NCBI RefSeq assembly: GCF_001642475.1
Contig: NW_019173945.1
Location: 364,896-428,895, forward strand
Reading direction: 5' to 3'
Source: Fonsecaea monophora
Taxonomy: Eukaryota; Ascomycota; Eurotiomycetes; Chaetothyriales; Herpotrichiellaceae
DNA length: 64,000 bases
The position numbers were made by a program, and so were the translations under genes. The notes below the pieces were generated by a model that did not search any database, was not told the origin of the DNA, and saw nothing but the letters and a program-made list of their open reading frames with translations. Below are positions 44,047 through 54,534 of the stretch, piece after piece (the first letter of the stretch is position 1; each line of letters begins with the position of its first letter).

Positions 44047-45427
44047 GGTTTGTCTGCGACGTCTGGTGCGAGCATGAAGCGAAGAGGAAGACAAGCAGAT
44101 GAGAAGAACGTCAGTTGCCGATTGTCTGATAAATGAGTTCAGGAAAGATGCGCGAACGATGAAAGAGAAATTCCGACGTCGCAGATTGAGCAGAAACTTT
44201 CACTTTGAATTCACTTTGTAACGCACCTGCCGGTTATCGGGATAGAAACCATGGTTCTCGTCGAGGAAAATGTACTCTTGCTTGACGGGTTCAGCGGCAA
44301 GCTGGACATTGTGAGCCCATGGCCAGCCTCCACATGAAAAACACATGATGACAAAGGAGATGATGGAAGGGTGGTGATGAATGCAAGGAGCTGGAACGAT
44401 ATGGAAGGATGCGAAGACTGCGTTGACTGCCTGTGTCTAGCAATCTGGGGTTGGGAAGGATGAAGGGGGAGGAGGTGGTGATGAAGAACTGGCAGGCGGA
44501 TCTGACAATGAGCAATGGGCAATAGGCAATAGGCAATGCGCACAACCGTCGATTTGAAGATTGTGTGAAGCAGCAGATCAATATGTCTTCCTTCACTTCA
44601 TCGAACAATTGTATTCTCTCGTCAATAGCTGCAGCTCGAGTTGTCTTGTCTGGCTGTAGTCGTTGACACAGAGACACTCCTACCCATTTGTGCCATTCTC
44701 ATCCCATTGAGAGTCACCAGCTGAATATGTCTGCATCAGGACTCTTCACCCTTTCTCTTCTGGTGCACTCTCTGTTAAGTGACCACTGACATGGCGACAA
44801 GGTGATGGTGCGCAGCTCGTCCGCAGCCTGCATTTTTTCTCTCTTTCTCTGTAGCTCACCCTGAATGGATCCGCCTCTTCCATTGTCTTCTTCATCGACA
44901 AGCCACCACAAGTTGTCCACCATCAGCACATCGAAAAGCCATCCAAATTATATTGGAGGTTAACGAGACACCAAGAACAAAGTTCAATGTGCCAGACGCG
45001 ACAAGACGCGCATCTGAACGGCTTGACACGCTAAGGACGCGCTCATCGAACCAATGAGTTGCATTTGGGTGATCAACGTCATTTAATCTTGTGTAGTACC
45101 ACAGGACGAGAGCATCGGACGGTATTGGGAGGTTGGGGAGAGAATCGACTCTTCTGGTAACTCGACAGGTCCATTCTCTGAGATCTTGCCAGATAATACA
45201 CAATTATATCTCTCTCGTGCCAAATCACATCTCCCAAGTCAATCAACCTATCACAGGTTGGCGGCAACGGCTGCCTGCGTTTCAGCAGCACAGGCAGCCT
45301 TGTCAGCCTTGCCAGCCTTACGACGAAACCTCATAAAATAAAGGTGTGGCACCTGGCTTGATCTCTGTCTGTTAATCCGTTGTAAACATCGTTTTCGGCG
45401 CAGAAGATCGAATGCCCAGAGATCGCC
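44047..45427. other. Divergent intergenic region
   Basis: About 1.4 kb between two divergent genes. Several ORFs of 70-130 codons occur but none has recognisable features. A 7-nt repeat lies at 44512-44539. Nothing else was recognised. Confidence 0.45.
44512..44539. repeat. GCAATRG heptanucleotide repeat
   Basis: Four adjacent 7-nt units: GCAATGG, GCAATAG, GCAATAG, GCAATGC. Confidence 0.8.
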
Positions 45428-46645
45428 ATGACTTCCAAGAGCGGTGACAAGAACTTGGTTCCCCCTACTTACACTATCGATCTCTCCCTTGAGCCAGAGG
45501 AGCGCTACCAAGCCTTAGCAAAGGCTTACCAGAGCCAACTTCGAAGCCTCACGACTTTATTCAACAGCCTGCTCACTGATATCGGCCTCTCTACATTCTA
45601 CCATGGCCCGGTAGGGCTACTGGCTCGATTTCTCCTCCGAGGCCTGAATACTCCCGTCGAAACTGCCGAGCTCCGTGGGATAGCAAAGGTAAGCGGGCTC
45701 CCTATGCACCTGCTTGTCAGCTTCAATGTAATCTTGGACTGTCTCATGGGTTGTACCTCTGGAGCGGTCAAGGTCGTGGACGCGGATCGGCCCACAGGAC
45801 ACAGGCGGATGCTTCATTTCCGCACCCTAGACTGGTCAATGGATCCGCTCCGGTCGATCATCGTTCAACTGGAATTTGTTCGAAGTAGATCGGCGACACC
45901 TGGGCAGATCATCGCTCGAAGCGTTACATATGTCGGCTTTACGGGGATATTGACCGGCGTACGTCAAGACTTGAGTCTATCTCTCAATTTCCGTGGTGTA
46001 CACAACGCTGTACGCAGACGCGACCATGCGAGATTCTACCTGCATCATCTGCTAGTTCTCACGGGTTGCCGGCAATCGATATCGAGCATACTGAGAGGAT
46101 ACATCATCTCAGAGGATGTAGAAGGTGACCAGTGCAAGACTTTGCAACAAATCTCGGAGGAGCTCGTCCCACGGCATACCACTGCGGCTTACCTGCTCTT
46201 TTGTGATGGCGTGTCGGCCATGGTCATTGAGAAGGATTATGACAGCGGTGTGGTCCGACAATCCAACGCCTTCATCGGCGTTACTAACAATGACGAAGAA
46301 GAGATTGGGGTATCAAACGAAGCCACTCCTTTTGCATCTCAAGTCCCGGCCAAGTCTTTTGGTGTGAGGGCTGGAATGGAAGAAATCATTGAAGAAAGCA
46401 AGGACAGACTTGACGCAATCTCCTCAAGATGGAGAGCATGTCTGCGAAAAGCAAAAAGAACATCCAAAAGAAAGGGCAAGAATTCTAGCCAAGCAGAACG
46501 AGAGGTGGCAATTACCACAGACGAGGTGATTCAATGGGTATCGGCATATCCAACAACCAACGAACAGACTCATTTCGCCACGATCATGGATCCCCTCAAC
46601 GGACAGGTAGTCTGGACACGGATTTATCCCGAAGCGGCTGAGTGA
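45428..46645 (+). CDS. Acid ceramidase/NAAA-like Ntn hydrolase
   Basis: Single-exon 405-aa protein from MTSKSGDKNLVPPTYTIDLS. It resembles acid ceramidase and N-acylethanolamine acid amidase, which cleave fatty-acid amides with an N-terminal-nucleophile Cys exposed by self-cleavage. The N-terminal block YTIDLSLEPEERY matches the family opening. The presumed nucleophile is Cys109 in LDCLMGCTSGAV, with RTLDWSMDPLRSI soon after and GFTGILTGVRQDLSLSLNFR further on, both typical. The C-terminal third contains an acidic then a Lys-rich insert (KRTSKRKGKNSSQ) before the final HFATIMDPLNGQVVWTRIYP. There is no signal peptide, whereas the animal enzymes are lysosomal, so it may act in the cytosol. Substrate is not predictable. 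Confidence 0.8.
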   Translation: MTSKSGDKNLVPPTYTIDLSLEPEERYQALAKAYQSQLRSLTTLFNSLLTDIGLSTFYHGPVGLLARFLLRGLNTPVETAELRGIAKVSGLPMHLLVSFNVILDCLMGCTSGAVKVVDADRPTGHRRMLHFRTLDWSMDPLRSIIVQLEFVRSRSATPGQIIARSVTYVGFTGILTGVRQDLSLSLNFRGVHNAVRRRDHARFYLHHLLVLTGCRQSISSILRGYIISEDVEGDQCKTLQQISEELVPRHTTAAYLLFCDGVSAMVIEKDYDSGVVRQSNAFIGVTNNDEEEIGVSNEATPFASQVPAKSFGVRAGMEEIIEESKDRLDAISSRWRACLRKAKRTSKRKGKNSSQAEREVAITTDEVIQWVSAYPTTNEQTHFATIMDPLNGQVVWTRIYPEAAE

Positions 46646-47670
46646 GCACCTCGATGTTGACGCGTTCTCCCAAGCCATCGACCATAGAGCGCCGAGAACC
46701 TCTACTTCACCTTCGACTTCAAACTCGAAAGTACTCGTAGCAGGCAGCAAAATCAAAGACATCATCATGGGCGTTTGTGGGGGTGCTTGCGACAACAAGT
46801 CCGACGCAAGATGGATACTGCTGAAAGAGCATGCACCAATACCCTTTATAATGTAGATGTATTCTGAATCCCGCTCGGGGGCCTTCTTGGCTCCTCCACC
46901 CCTCTGAAGCGAGGCCGTGGTCGGACAAATGCAGAGTGAAAATATTAATCAAACTAAGGTTATGGGAAGATGGCGATCGACATGCGGATGGCGTTGCCTT
47001 CCGATGTTTGAAAGTGAAATGCATGACGCCTCGACTCGAGGGGGGAAAAGAAAATGAAGCTTTTTGCTAAATATGGAGATCCGGAGAAAAAGGGACAACA
47101 ACACCAAGACCACAACAACCCCTTTTCCGGTTATCATCGTCGCTTGACGCCAGCCACTGTCGATACAGCTATCACTCGTCATTCAAGAAAGTCAAGAAGT
47201 CATCTTGCCGCGTTGTAGGACATGGACATGCCTTGGCCATGGCTGATGCTGATGCTGTCTCTCAGCGTCGTATCCACCTCTACAGCCTCCAATATTGACT
47301 GACCATCGGACATTTCGACTTCTTCGTCAACGTATTCAGTGGTCCACCCACACACATGATTGTTCCTTCCGGAATCACGGAATCACGGAGGTCTTGGTAT
47401 GGATGTCGATCCATTGCAGCCTTTGAGATGAAAAGGAAGGCGTTGCCCTCCTGCCTAGTGAGCCGGGACCTCAACCACCGTTCTTTCATCTTTTACTTCT
47501 CCCTCCGTGGTACTTTCCCATCTTCCGTACCAGATCTGCTGGTTTTGCAATCAATTGGTCTGCAGAGTCACGGATACCACTCGTTTTCACTTCCAACCAT
47601 CTTTCATTCCATCCCACCACCATAGACACTCGTTGATCCAAACCCCCCAATTATCCACAACAAGCCCAAT
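46646..47670. other. Intergenic ceramidase-like/tyrosinase
   Basis: About 1 kb between two genes on the same strand. The right end should hold the tyrosinase promoter. No convincing ORF or RNA gene was seen. Confidence 0.5.
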
Positions 47671-48825
47671 ATGTTCTTCTCATCCATAACTGTTGCCCTA
47701 GTGGCACTATCTTCACTCACCGTGGCCATGCCACCCGTCAGAGGCGGACCAGGACGAGGACCGGAATGGGGGGGACCAGGAAGGGGACGATATGGCATTC
47801 CTGGAAAACGCCCCAATGCGGGTTGTACCCCAGATAGAATCAAGGTCCGCAAGGATTTCGACTCGATGGCTCCTCAAGAACGCAAAGCCTATACCGACGC
47901 CATCAAATGCCTGGCGAGCAAGCCTTCGCAACTCGATCAAACCCTCTACCCTGCCGCTACCAATCGTTACATGGACTATGCCGTTATTCACGTCAACCGG
48001 ACAAGAGAGGTCCATCTATCTGGCTTCTTCCTGACCTGGCATCGCTATTTCCTCCATCTGTTTGAGGAAGACCTGAAACACCAGTGTGGCTACGTCGGTG
48101 CATTCCCCTACTGGAACTGGCCTGCGACTGCGGACAATCTTCATGGCAGCGCAGTCTTTGACGGATCCGACTACTCTATGTCTGGTGACGGTGCATACGT
48201 CGACAGTGGTCCCGTAGTGCTTTCGCCCTCCCTTTCGCTTCCTCATGGATCAGGAGGAGGTTGTGTCACGTCTGGTCCTTTTGCCGACTGGCAGACGACC
48301 ATGCAGGTCATTCCCACCAGCTACATCATCCAGGGTCTTCCGCTACCAGACACAGCTTTCCAGTTGAACCAAAGCTGCCTCACCCGGGACCTCAACACTT
48401 ATGCCGCGCAGACTTATACCAACACCACTGCCCTCGAATTGTGCTTAGAAGCTGAAGATATGGAGTCCTTTGACACTCAAATCAATGGCGTTATTGGCGG
48501 CGGCACACTTGGATTGCATTCTGGTGCTCATTTCGTCGTGGGATCTCCGGGCTCTTCGATCTACGTTTCGGTGATGGATCCCATTTGGTGGGCTCTCCAC
48601 GCCTTCCTGGACAATCTATACACATCGTGGCAGCTCCGCCACCCTGATATCGCAGATACCCTCTTCGGTACTCAAACGGCTGTTAATCTTCCACCGAGTG
48701 ACAATGTCACACTCGACACTATCCTTCCTAGCTGGGGATACTTCCAGGAAGCGCCGATTGCGGTGCGAGATCTTATCAGCACCACGGATGGTCCCTTCTG
48801 CTACGAATATGATGTTGCTTTGTGA
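47671..48825 (+). CDS. Secreted tyrosinase
   Basis: Type-3 copper oxidase of the tyrosinase family, which converts phenols to catechols and quinones (melanin-like pigments or oxidised secondary metabolites). Single exon, 384 aa, with a clear signal peptide (MFFSSITVALVALSSLTVAM) and then a Gly/Pro/Arg-rich stretch. The CuA ligands are His107 (DYAVIHVNR), His115 (REVHLSG) and His124 (LTWHRYFLHLFE). CuB is His283 and His287 (GLHSGAHFVVG), and His310 in DPIWWALHAFLDNLY, where the usual HH pair is LH. Several N-glycosylation sequons occur (NQS, NTT, NVT). The length fits short-chain fungal tyrosinases without a C-terminal lid. No synthase gene is adjacent, so a cluster role is not supported. Confidence 0.92.
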   Translation: MFFSSITVALVALSSLTVAMPPVRGGPGRGPEWGGPGRGRYGIPGKRPNAGCTPDRIKVRKDFDSMAPQERKAYTDAIKCLASKPSQLDQTLYPAATNRYMDYAVIHVNRTREVHLSGFFLTWHRYFLHLFEEDLKHQCGYVGAFPYWNWPATADNLHGSAVFDGSDYSMSGDGAYVDSGPVVLSPSLSLPHGSGGGCVTSGPFADWQTTMQVIPTSYIIQGLPLPDTAFQLNQSCLTRDLNTYAAQTYTNTTALELCLEAEDMESFDTQINGVIGGGTLGLHSGAHFVVGSPGSSIYVSVMDPIWWALHAFLDNLYTSWQLRHPDIADTLFGTQTAVNLPPSDNVTLDTILPSWGYFQEAPIAVRDLISTTDGPFCYEYDVAL

Positions 48826-49416
48826 TGACCTATTCTTCGACTCCGGCCAGTGCGCAGTACAATTCCCGCGGCCGCCATTTTGTGATTTGTCAACTTTCTG
48901 CCAACCTGCAGTGTTTGGCTTTCTCTCACGGGAAACCTTTTGAGGTATTCCATTACGGTGGTTTAGAAGACCTTTGTCTATGTTTACACGACGTGGCGAG
49001 TCTGGTGTCCAGTGTCGGTGTTGTTTGGGGGGTTTACGTGACTTTGGGGGAGTTTCCATGGGATTGGCGTTGATTAGGTTGAATACATTAATATCATTTC
49101 TGATGTTCAAGACGTTTGCCTTTGGTCATTGTGTATTTGACGTCGCCAAAGCTCCTTGATCAGCTCCCTCTGTAAAGTCGACGGGGACATCCAATCAAGA
49201 AGCTATTCCCGCAACATGATACCAATATCCAGAAGAGACAGTTGACGGCGGTACTAACTAGGCCATGCCTTTCTCGTGTGTACCTCGAGACCTACATCTT
49301 CCCACCAGACGGTTCTCCCGAGTGATTCATGTAGAGACGCAGACATGCAGGATTCACAAGGACTTTTCTTCGGCTGGAAAAAACCATTCAAATATTCAAA
49401 GCGTCTCGGCATTTAA
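48826..49416. other. Convergent intergenic tyrosinase/eIF2D
   Basis: 591 bp between two 3' ends. No structure recognised. Confidence 0.5.
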
Positions 49417-51417
49417 TTATTTCTTCTTCTTCTTGGTCTTGTCCTCGACGCTGAGCCAGCGCCGATCCACGCCCCTGCGGGCCATTTCCTTCTCGACCAC
49501 GTCCCTCTGGTCGCCCTGGACGAGAATCTCCATGACGCCGGGCTTGCCGCCGACGAGCTGGCCGACGCTGGCGGAACCGGCGCATTTCTTCTGCAGCTCC
49601 GGCCCCAGGATGTGCGGGTTGATGCCAAAGACCTCGAGGCCCGAGATCTTGGTCACGACCTTGGTCCCCGAGCGTTTCTCGATCACGATGCTGACTTGGG
49701 GCGGCGGGCCCGGTTTGGGCTTCGACAGTCCCGGATCGGGCGAGTCGGCGTCGTAGGTCTGCGAGTTGCGCAGCAGGAGCCAGTGCGGGATGCAGAGGTG
49801 GGTGTCTTCGAGGATGCGTTTGAGGAGAGCGTCGCGCGCGATCTCCCCCGCGGCCAGCGCGCGCGTGTCGGCGGCGCTGGGGTTCGAGCTGAGGATGTTG
49901 TTTGCGATAAAAGGATCGAGTTTGACGAAGCGCGCAGACGAGGTTTTCTCGGTCAGCTTGGGTTCATTCTCAATGTACTTTTTGAGGAACGAAGAGATCT
50001 GCGACGACGTGTAGTATGTCGTCTTGGAGGGGATCAGATCTGGCACCAGCTTGCTCGAGGCTCGATAGACGGTCTGGAGTGTCAGCTTCTGCCCAAGGGA
50101 GGTATCGCCTCCGCTGGCCGAAGACTGTGCGGTGTCCGAGCCGCCCGCTACCGTCGTCTGGGTTTTGGGCTTGGGTAGTTTGTACGGCTGAAAGCCGACG
50201 ACTCTGTCATCGTTGAAATCGACGTCCAGGATCACCGTCTCTCCGCCATTGCGATCTTTGGATTTGACGAGCACCTGCTTTTCGAGGTATTTGATAAACT
50301 TTTTGGTGTTCTTCCACGACGTCTTCTTGATGGTGTAATGCTGGTTCTGATGGCGGAGATGTGGTTGTACCATGTTGGATATCAGAAAAGATGGTTGTAT
50401 GGGAAAGTCGAGCCCGTGGTGTGGAGGGTCGCCGCCCTTTTTAGCGTCATAGAGGGCATACAGAAATGCTTGTACAAATGCTTCGTCGACTTCGGCGGTC
50501 GATGGTTCCCGGTCTGCTTCTGCATCCGCCTCTGCTTCATTGTCCTGGGTCTCGCCGAGTCCATTGGTATCACGATTCCCGTTGTCGGCTTCTCCTTTCG
50601 ACGCATCGAGGGTGACACCGCCCTCTTCTTGCACGTCATCATCCTCGTCGCTTTCTCCGAGATCCAACCTTTCGACTCCATCCTGTATGTCACCATCTGG
50701 AAAGATCCATCCGTCTATTGTCTCTGGACTGGCTCGACCTCCACTCCCAAACTGGCTCCAGTTCCAGATCTCGTCCCCTTCCCAGTGGACGCCCTCGACC
50801 GCGGCGCCCTTTGTTCCCTGTACCCTCCCCAAACTCGATATGTCGATTTTACATGTGCCTACCCACAGAGGCACAGTCGGCTTCTTCAAGCCTGCAACCG
50901 CAACAACGGACCCCGGTCTTGCAGCGTCGGGCCACGGTGGTCCACCAACAAGTCCCGGCGTCATCAGATCGGCTCCTGTGCGCAATTTCTCCACGACGAA
51001 ATCTGGGGTATGGAGCAAGGGAACGATCCCTGGGTTATGCCACAATGTATACACGGTTGGGTACAGCCTCGAATCTTTTCCATATTGAATCCATAGGATC
51101 CTCTCCTCCTGGCCGGGGTGTGAACCAACGTACACTGTTCCCGAGACCAACGTTGCATTGGCCCCCGCGTGGGTTGTGAAGCGGGCGGAGAGGCATGTCT
51201 CGGGAACAAGACTCGTCCGGACGGAGGTGAGTGCAGGAGTCGGATGATGAATCGAGGAGGCCTGGGTAGTGTTCTCTGCGGTCGCCGCGTCGGGATCGAT
51301 CTCTTCCAGAGTAGGCACATGGACTTTGTAGTCGGCAATGATTTGGTCTGCGAGTTTGCGGCGATCAGAGGATCTGAGGGGCGAGAGGTTTTTGATCTGG
51401 GGCTTCTTCTTGAACAT
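49417..51417 (-). CDS. TMA64: Translation factor eIF2D (Tma64/ligatin)
   Basis: eIF2D delivers initiator tRNA independently of eIF2-GTP and recycles 40S post-termination complexes. Single exon, 666 aa. The start MFKKKPQIKNLSPLRSSDRR is chosen because fungal homologues begin this way; the frame is open 12 codons further upstream. The order is an N-terminal domain, then a PUA-like domain (PTVYTLWHNPGIVPLLHTPD, EKLRTGADLMTPGLVGGPPW, GSVVAVAGLKKPTVPLWVGT), a long acidic linker, a winged-helix and SWIB/MDM2-like middle (VDEAFVQAFLYALYDAKKGG, SSQISSFLKKYIENEPKL), and a C-terminal SUI1 domain (SGTKVVTKISGLEVFGINPH, KKCAGSASVGQLVGGKPGVM). It ends with a run of Lys. Third positions are GC-rich. It faces the tyrosinase tail to tail. 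Confidence 0.93.
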   Translation of the reverse strand: MFKKKPQIKNLSPLRSSDRRKLADQIIADYKVHVPTLEEIDPDAATAENTTQASSIHHPTPALTSVRTSLVPETCLSARFTTHAGANATLVSGTVYVGSHPGQEERILWIQYGKDSRLYPTVYTLWHNPGIVPLLHTPDFVVEKLRTGADLMTPGLVGGPPWPDAARPGSVVAVAGLKKPTVPLWVGTCKIDISSLGRVQGTKGAAVEGVHWEGDEIWNWSQFGSGGRASPETIDGWIFPDGDIQDGVERLDLGESDEDDDVQEEGGVTLDASKGEADNGNRDTNGLGETQDNEAEADAEADREPSTAEVDEAFVQAFLYALYDAKKGGDPPHHGLDFPIQPSFLISNMVQPHLRHQNQHYTIKKTSWKNTKKFIKYLEKQVLVKSKDRNGGETVILDVDFNDDRVVGFQPYKLPKPKTQTTVAGGSDTAQSSASGGDTSLGQKLTLQTVYRASSKLVPDLIPSKTTYYTSSQISSFLKKYIENEPKLTEKTSSARFVKLDPFIANNILSSNPSAADTRALAAGEIARDALLKRILEDTHLCIPHWLLLRNSQTYDADSPDPGLSKPKPGPPPQVSIVIEKRSGTKVVTKISGLEVFGINPHILGPELQKKCAGSASVGQLVGGKPGVMEILVQGDQRDVVEKEMARRGVDRRWLSVEDKTKKKKK

Positions 51418-51846
51418 GATGCTGGGAGTACGAGGTAGACACTGGGCTGACACGCAGAATCAAAGGATCGTCTCGGAGCGACTGCACGAGAGGGTGATCA
51501 GGTTCAGTGCGGGGAGGTGAAACAACGTGGAACGATTTTGTATGTGGGAAAAGCGAATGTTCGACCACACTTGGATTGCTTGGGGGTTTCTGCCTGCAGA
51601 GAACCCGGGTAAGTCAAAATATCACACAAGAACTCCTATAGTAAGTGAGTCACGACAAAAAATACGAGGTATTTGGTGGTTTGATAATATTGACAGCAAC
51701 GAACAGGAGGTGGAATTTGGACGAGGGGCGCAAGACAACGGGATACGTCATTTCAGACAACAAAGTCACAATTAGGAAACCCATTATTCATGTTCCAACC
51801 TCGAATACCACACAAAGTACTGTAAACAGAGAGGATGCGGTCAACG
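51418..51846. other. Intergenic between two minus-strand genes
   Basis: 429 bp between the OBAP-like 3' end and the eIF2D start. It should hold the eIF2D promoter. No element recognised. Confidence 0.5.
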
Positions 51847-52704
51847 TCACGCAGCGTAGATACCGACTTTGTCCCGCTGAGCCTCTTTCCACCAACTGTC
51901 CGCATTCTCTGAGACGCCAGGCAATTCGATGTCCTCTCTCAATTTACGCTTGCCCGGCTGATCGATGCCCAAGTCCTCGTTCCTCTCCCTCATGGCCGTG
52001 TCCACGTCGAGCTGTCTCGCCTCGGTCAACGAGCCCATCAGCGTCGGCGGACCCAGTGGCAGGTCGTCCCCCCTGTCGACCTGCCAGAAGTGGTACAGTT
52101 TGCCGTAGAGCGTGACGACCTCCTCCATGGCCTTGGTCTCGAGGGCGTCCCACTTGTCTTTCCGGCGCCTGTGGGACTCCGGGTACGGGAGCACGAGCAT
52201 GCCGGACTTGACCTCGAACTCGTGCGAGTGCCAGTACCGTTGTTCTTGCCGGTCGAGCGCTTCGTAGCGGGATTTGGGGATCATGAACTCGACGCCAATG
52301 AGTCTCGCTCCGGGTTTGCACGAGTCGTAGATGAGGCACTGTCGAAGATCTGGCGAAGAGAGGGATATCAGTGAGTGCGGTCAGAGAATTGCGATGGTCG
52401 GATCTATCGAGAGAAGGAGGGGAGAAGGGCGCTTTAACCGACCTTTACTGACGTGGGAGCAAAAGTGATGGGCCGAAACGGTCCTCACCTCCCCCCGTCG
52501 AGCCTCGTCCGTGTAGATGTGCAGCGCGTGCAGGTATTCGCAGACGTTATGTAGTGGCTTCATCTCCGGCTCAATCGTCCCTCGCACATGCGTCTGGATC
52601 CCCAAATACAAGAGCCACGACTTGAACCACGCGGTCGGGCTGAATTGGAGCGCCCACGAGGCCAGTCCAGATATACTGGGACCGACGACTTGGCTTTGGC
52701 TCAT
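51847..52704 (-). CDS. DUF1264/OBAP-like protein
   Basis: Two minus-strand exons, 52704-52443 and 52349-51847 (765 nt, 254 aa), with a 93-nt intron (GTCGGT...TTCGCCAG, phase 1). The start is MSQSQVVGPSISGLASWALQ. Conserved DUF1264 blocks are HNVCEYLHALHIYTDEARRG, VSAHHFCSHVSKDLRQCLIY across the junction, ARLIGVEFMIPKSRYEALD, WHSHEFEVKSGMLVLPYPE and YGKLYHFWQVDRGDDLPLGP. The plant members are oil-body-associated proteins, so a lipid-droplet role is possible, but the fungal function is unknown. The His clusters suggest a metal-binding cupin-like site, which is an inference. Donor GTCGGT is weak but is the only one that keeps the family sequence intact. Confidence 0.85.
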
Positions 52705-53695
52705 GGTGTGCGATACCCGACACCTCGCTCGCTACTCCTAGAGATATGTGATGATCTGGTGTGGTCTGGTAGGGTGTTTTTTCCTAGTGGTAGATTGATT
52801 CTCCCGAGGGTTCCAAACTGACGAGAGGCACAAAATGCTTCGAGTGAGAGGCGACATTGATATTCATGCATCACCCTGTCGTAGGTAACCTATCTATTTG
52901 GGACACTGATGTCACTTGTTGGCAAGGATGCGATCATATCAACCACACCACTCGAACCGGTCATTGTTCTTGCTTTTTCTTCTCTAATCCTCCGATATTG
53001 GCCACAGGCGTGGCTGATGAGAGGGAGTACCTGGCCATGTATATGTTACATACCTTGACGGCACACTCACTCACCACCCACGGACGGTCGGTCGATATAG
53101 TCGGTCCCTCACAAAACAAAACCACTCCCAAACCCATCGGATGTGTTTCCCGACAAGGGGCTTCGTTCCGACTTCGCCCACCAATGATTTCGGACAACAT
53201 CTAGCGAGTGGCTAGGCGGGGGAGAGCCATGGGAAAGCAACTCCCTCGTCACAGTAGTACTTGGTGCAATTGGTGCTTCCGATGCTACTTGGTCCAGACG
53301 AGTACCGCTTTCTTCTATCTCCTTCTTTCTCTCACATACACAAGGACTGTATTACCTCGTACTTGTCTATCTCCTACCAATGGACAAGGCACAAGATGAG
53401 TCAGTCCATCGACATGGAGAAACCGACCGGACCGTGCCACCGTCCTCCCCACTGAGGGGGACGAGGGGGACGAGGCTGCGTCGCGGTGCTCCCCGGGAAC
53501 ACACCGAGGGGGCCCATACACAAAGTACCGAGTACTCGGTATATATATGAATTTTGCTTCGGTAGGTTGTTCTGTTTCTTGTCCCCCCTCGCTTTAAAGT
53601 AGTTGCCTCCTATCATTTTTCTTTTTTCGAAGCCTGTTGCAAAAAATCTTCTTTTCTGTTTCTATATACAGATTCCACAAAATACAGGTAACAAG
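52705..53695. promoter_or_regulatory. Divergent OBAP-like/SDR region
   Basis: About 1 kb between divergent genes, holding both promoters. No convincing ORF. A TATA-like ATATATATGA run lies near 53540-53550, about 150 bp before the SDR start. Confidence 0.4.
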
Positions 53696-54534
53696 ATGGT
53701 AGGCCGTTTGGAAGGTAAAGTGGCCATAGTGACCGGTGGAGGGTCGGGTTTTGGTGCCGGTATCGCGACCAAGTTCATCCAAGAGGGCGCAAAGGTGCTC
53801 ATCTGTGATCTGTCGGAGCAGAACGGCACCAAGGTCGCGCAAGATCTGGGCTGCGAATTTTTGGTTGCCGACGTCACCAAGCGCGCCGACTGGGAGGCAC
53901 TACAGAAAAAGGCCGTCGACGCTTACGGGGGTCTGGACATAATCGTCAACAACGCCGGCACCACTTACAAGAACAAGCCGACAGAGACCGTCACGGACGA
54001 CGAGTTCGATCTGTGCTTCAATGTCAACGTCAAGAGCATTTACTTGTCGAGCAGCGTGCTGCTCCCGTATTTCATCGAGCAGAATCGACCGGGCTGTTTT
54101 ATCCAGATCGCCTCGACGGCGGGCATCAGGCCGCGACCCGGCTTGACTTGGTACAACGCCTCCAAAGCCGCCGTGAGCAACGCGACCAAGACCATGGCGG
54201 TGGAATATGGGCCCAAACAGATTCGCTTTAATTCCGTTTGTCCTGTCGTGGGCAGTACCGGGTTGTGGGTCTCTCCCTTGTTTATTCATCCTTCTGTGCA
54301 TCACATGAGTTGCCTTGTTCTCACTGCTGACACTTTTGAACCCCCTTAAGAACACATCTTTTTATTGGGAAGCCCGACACCGAAGAGAACAGAAAGGGCT
54401 TCGTCTCGACCATTCCGCTCGGACGAGGAAGTACACCAAAAGACGTGGCAAACGCTTGCTGCTATCTCGCTAGCGACGAGGCTGAATTTATCACTGGTGT
54501 TAACTTGGAAGTTGATGGCGGGCGATGTGTGTAG
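53696..54534 (+). CDS. Short-chain dehydrogenase/reductase
   Basis: Cytosolic classical SDR, NAD(P)-dependent, 250 aa. Two exons: 53696-54264 and 54351-54534 (753 nt), with an 86-nt intron in phase 2. The donor GTGGGT is preferred over a nearby GTTGTG, which would also keep frame but lose a Leu. Rossmann motif TGGGSGFG is at 13-20, NNAG at 85-88, and the catalytic residues are Ser140 (IQIASTAG), Tyr153 and Lys157 (YNASK). After the intron the protein continues GKPDTEENRKGFVSTIPLGR and ends DEAEFITGVNLEVDGGRCV, typical of glucose or ribitol dehydrogenase-like members. The substrate is not determinable. It is the last well-supported gene before a gene-poor stretch. Confidence 0.93.

Noticed and set aside
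45428..48825. Ceramidase-like plus tyrosinase as a metabolite cluster
   Set aside because: No synthase, terpene cyclase or RiPP precursor is adjacent, and flanking genes are housekeeping.
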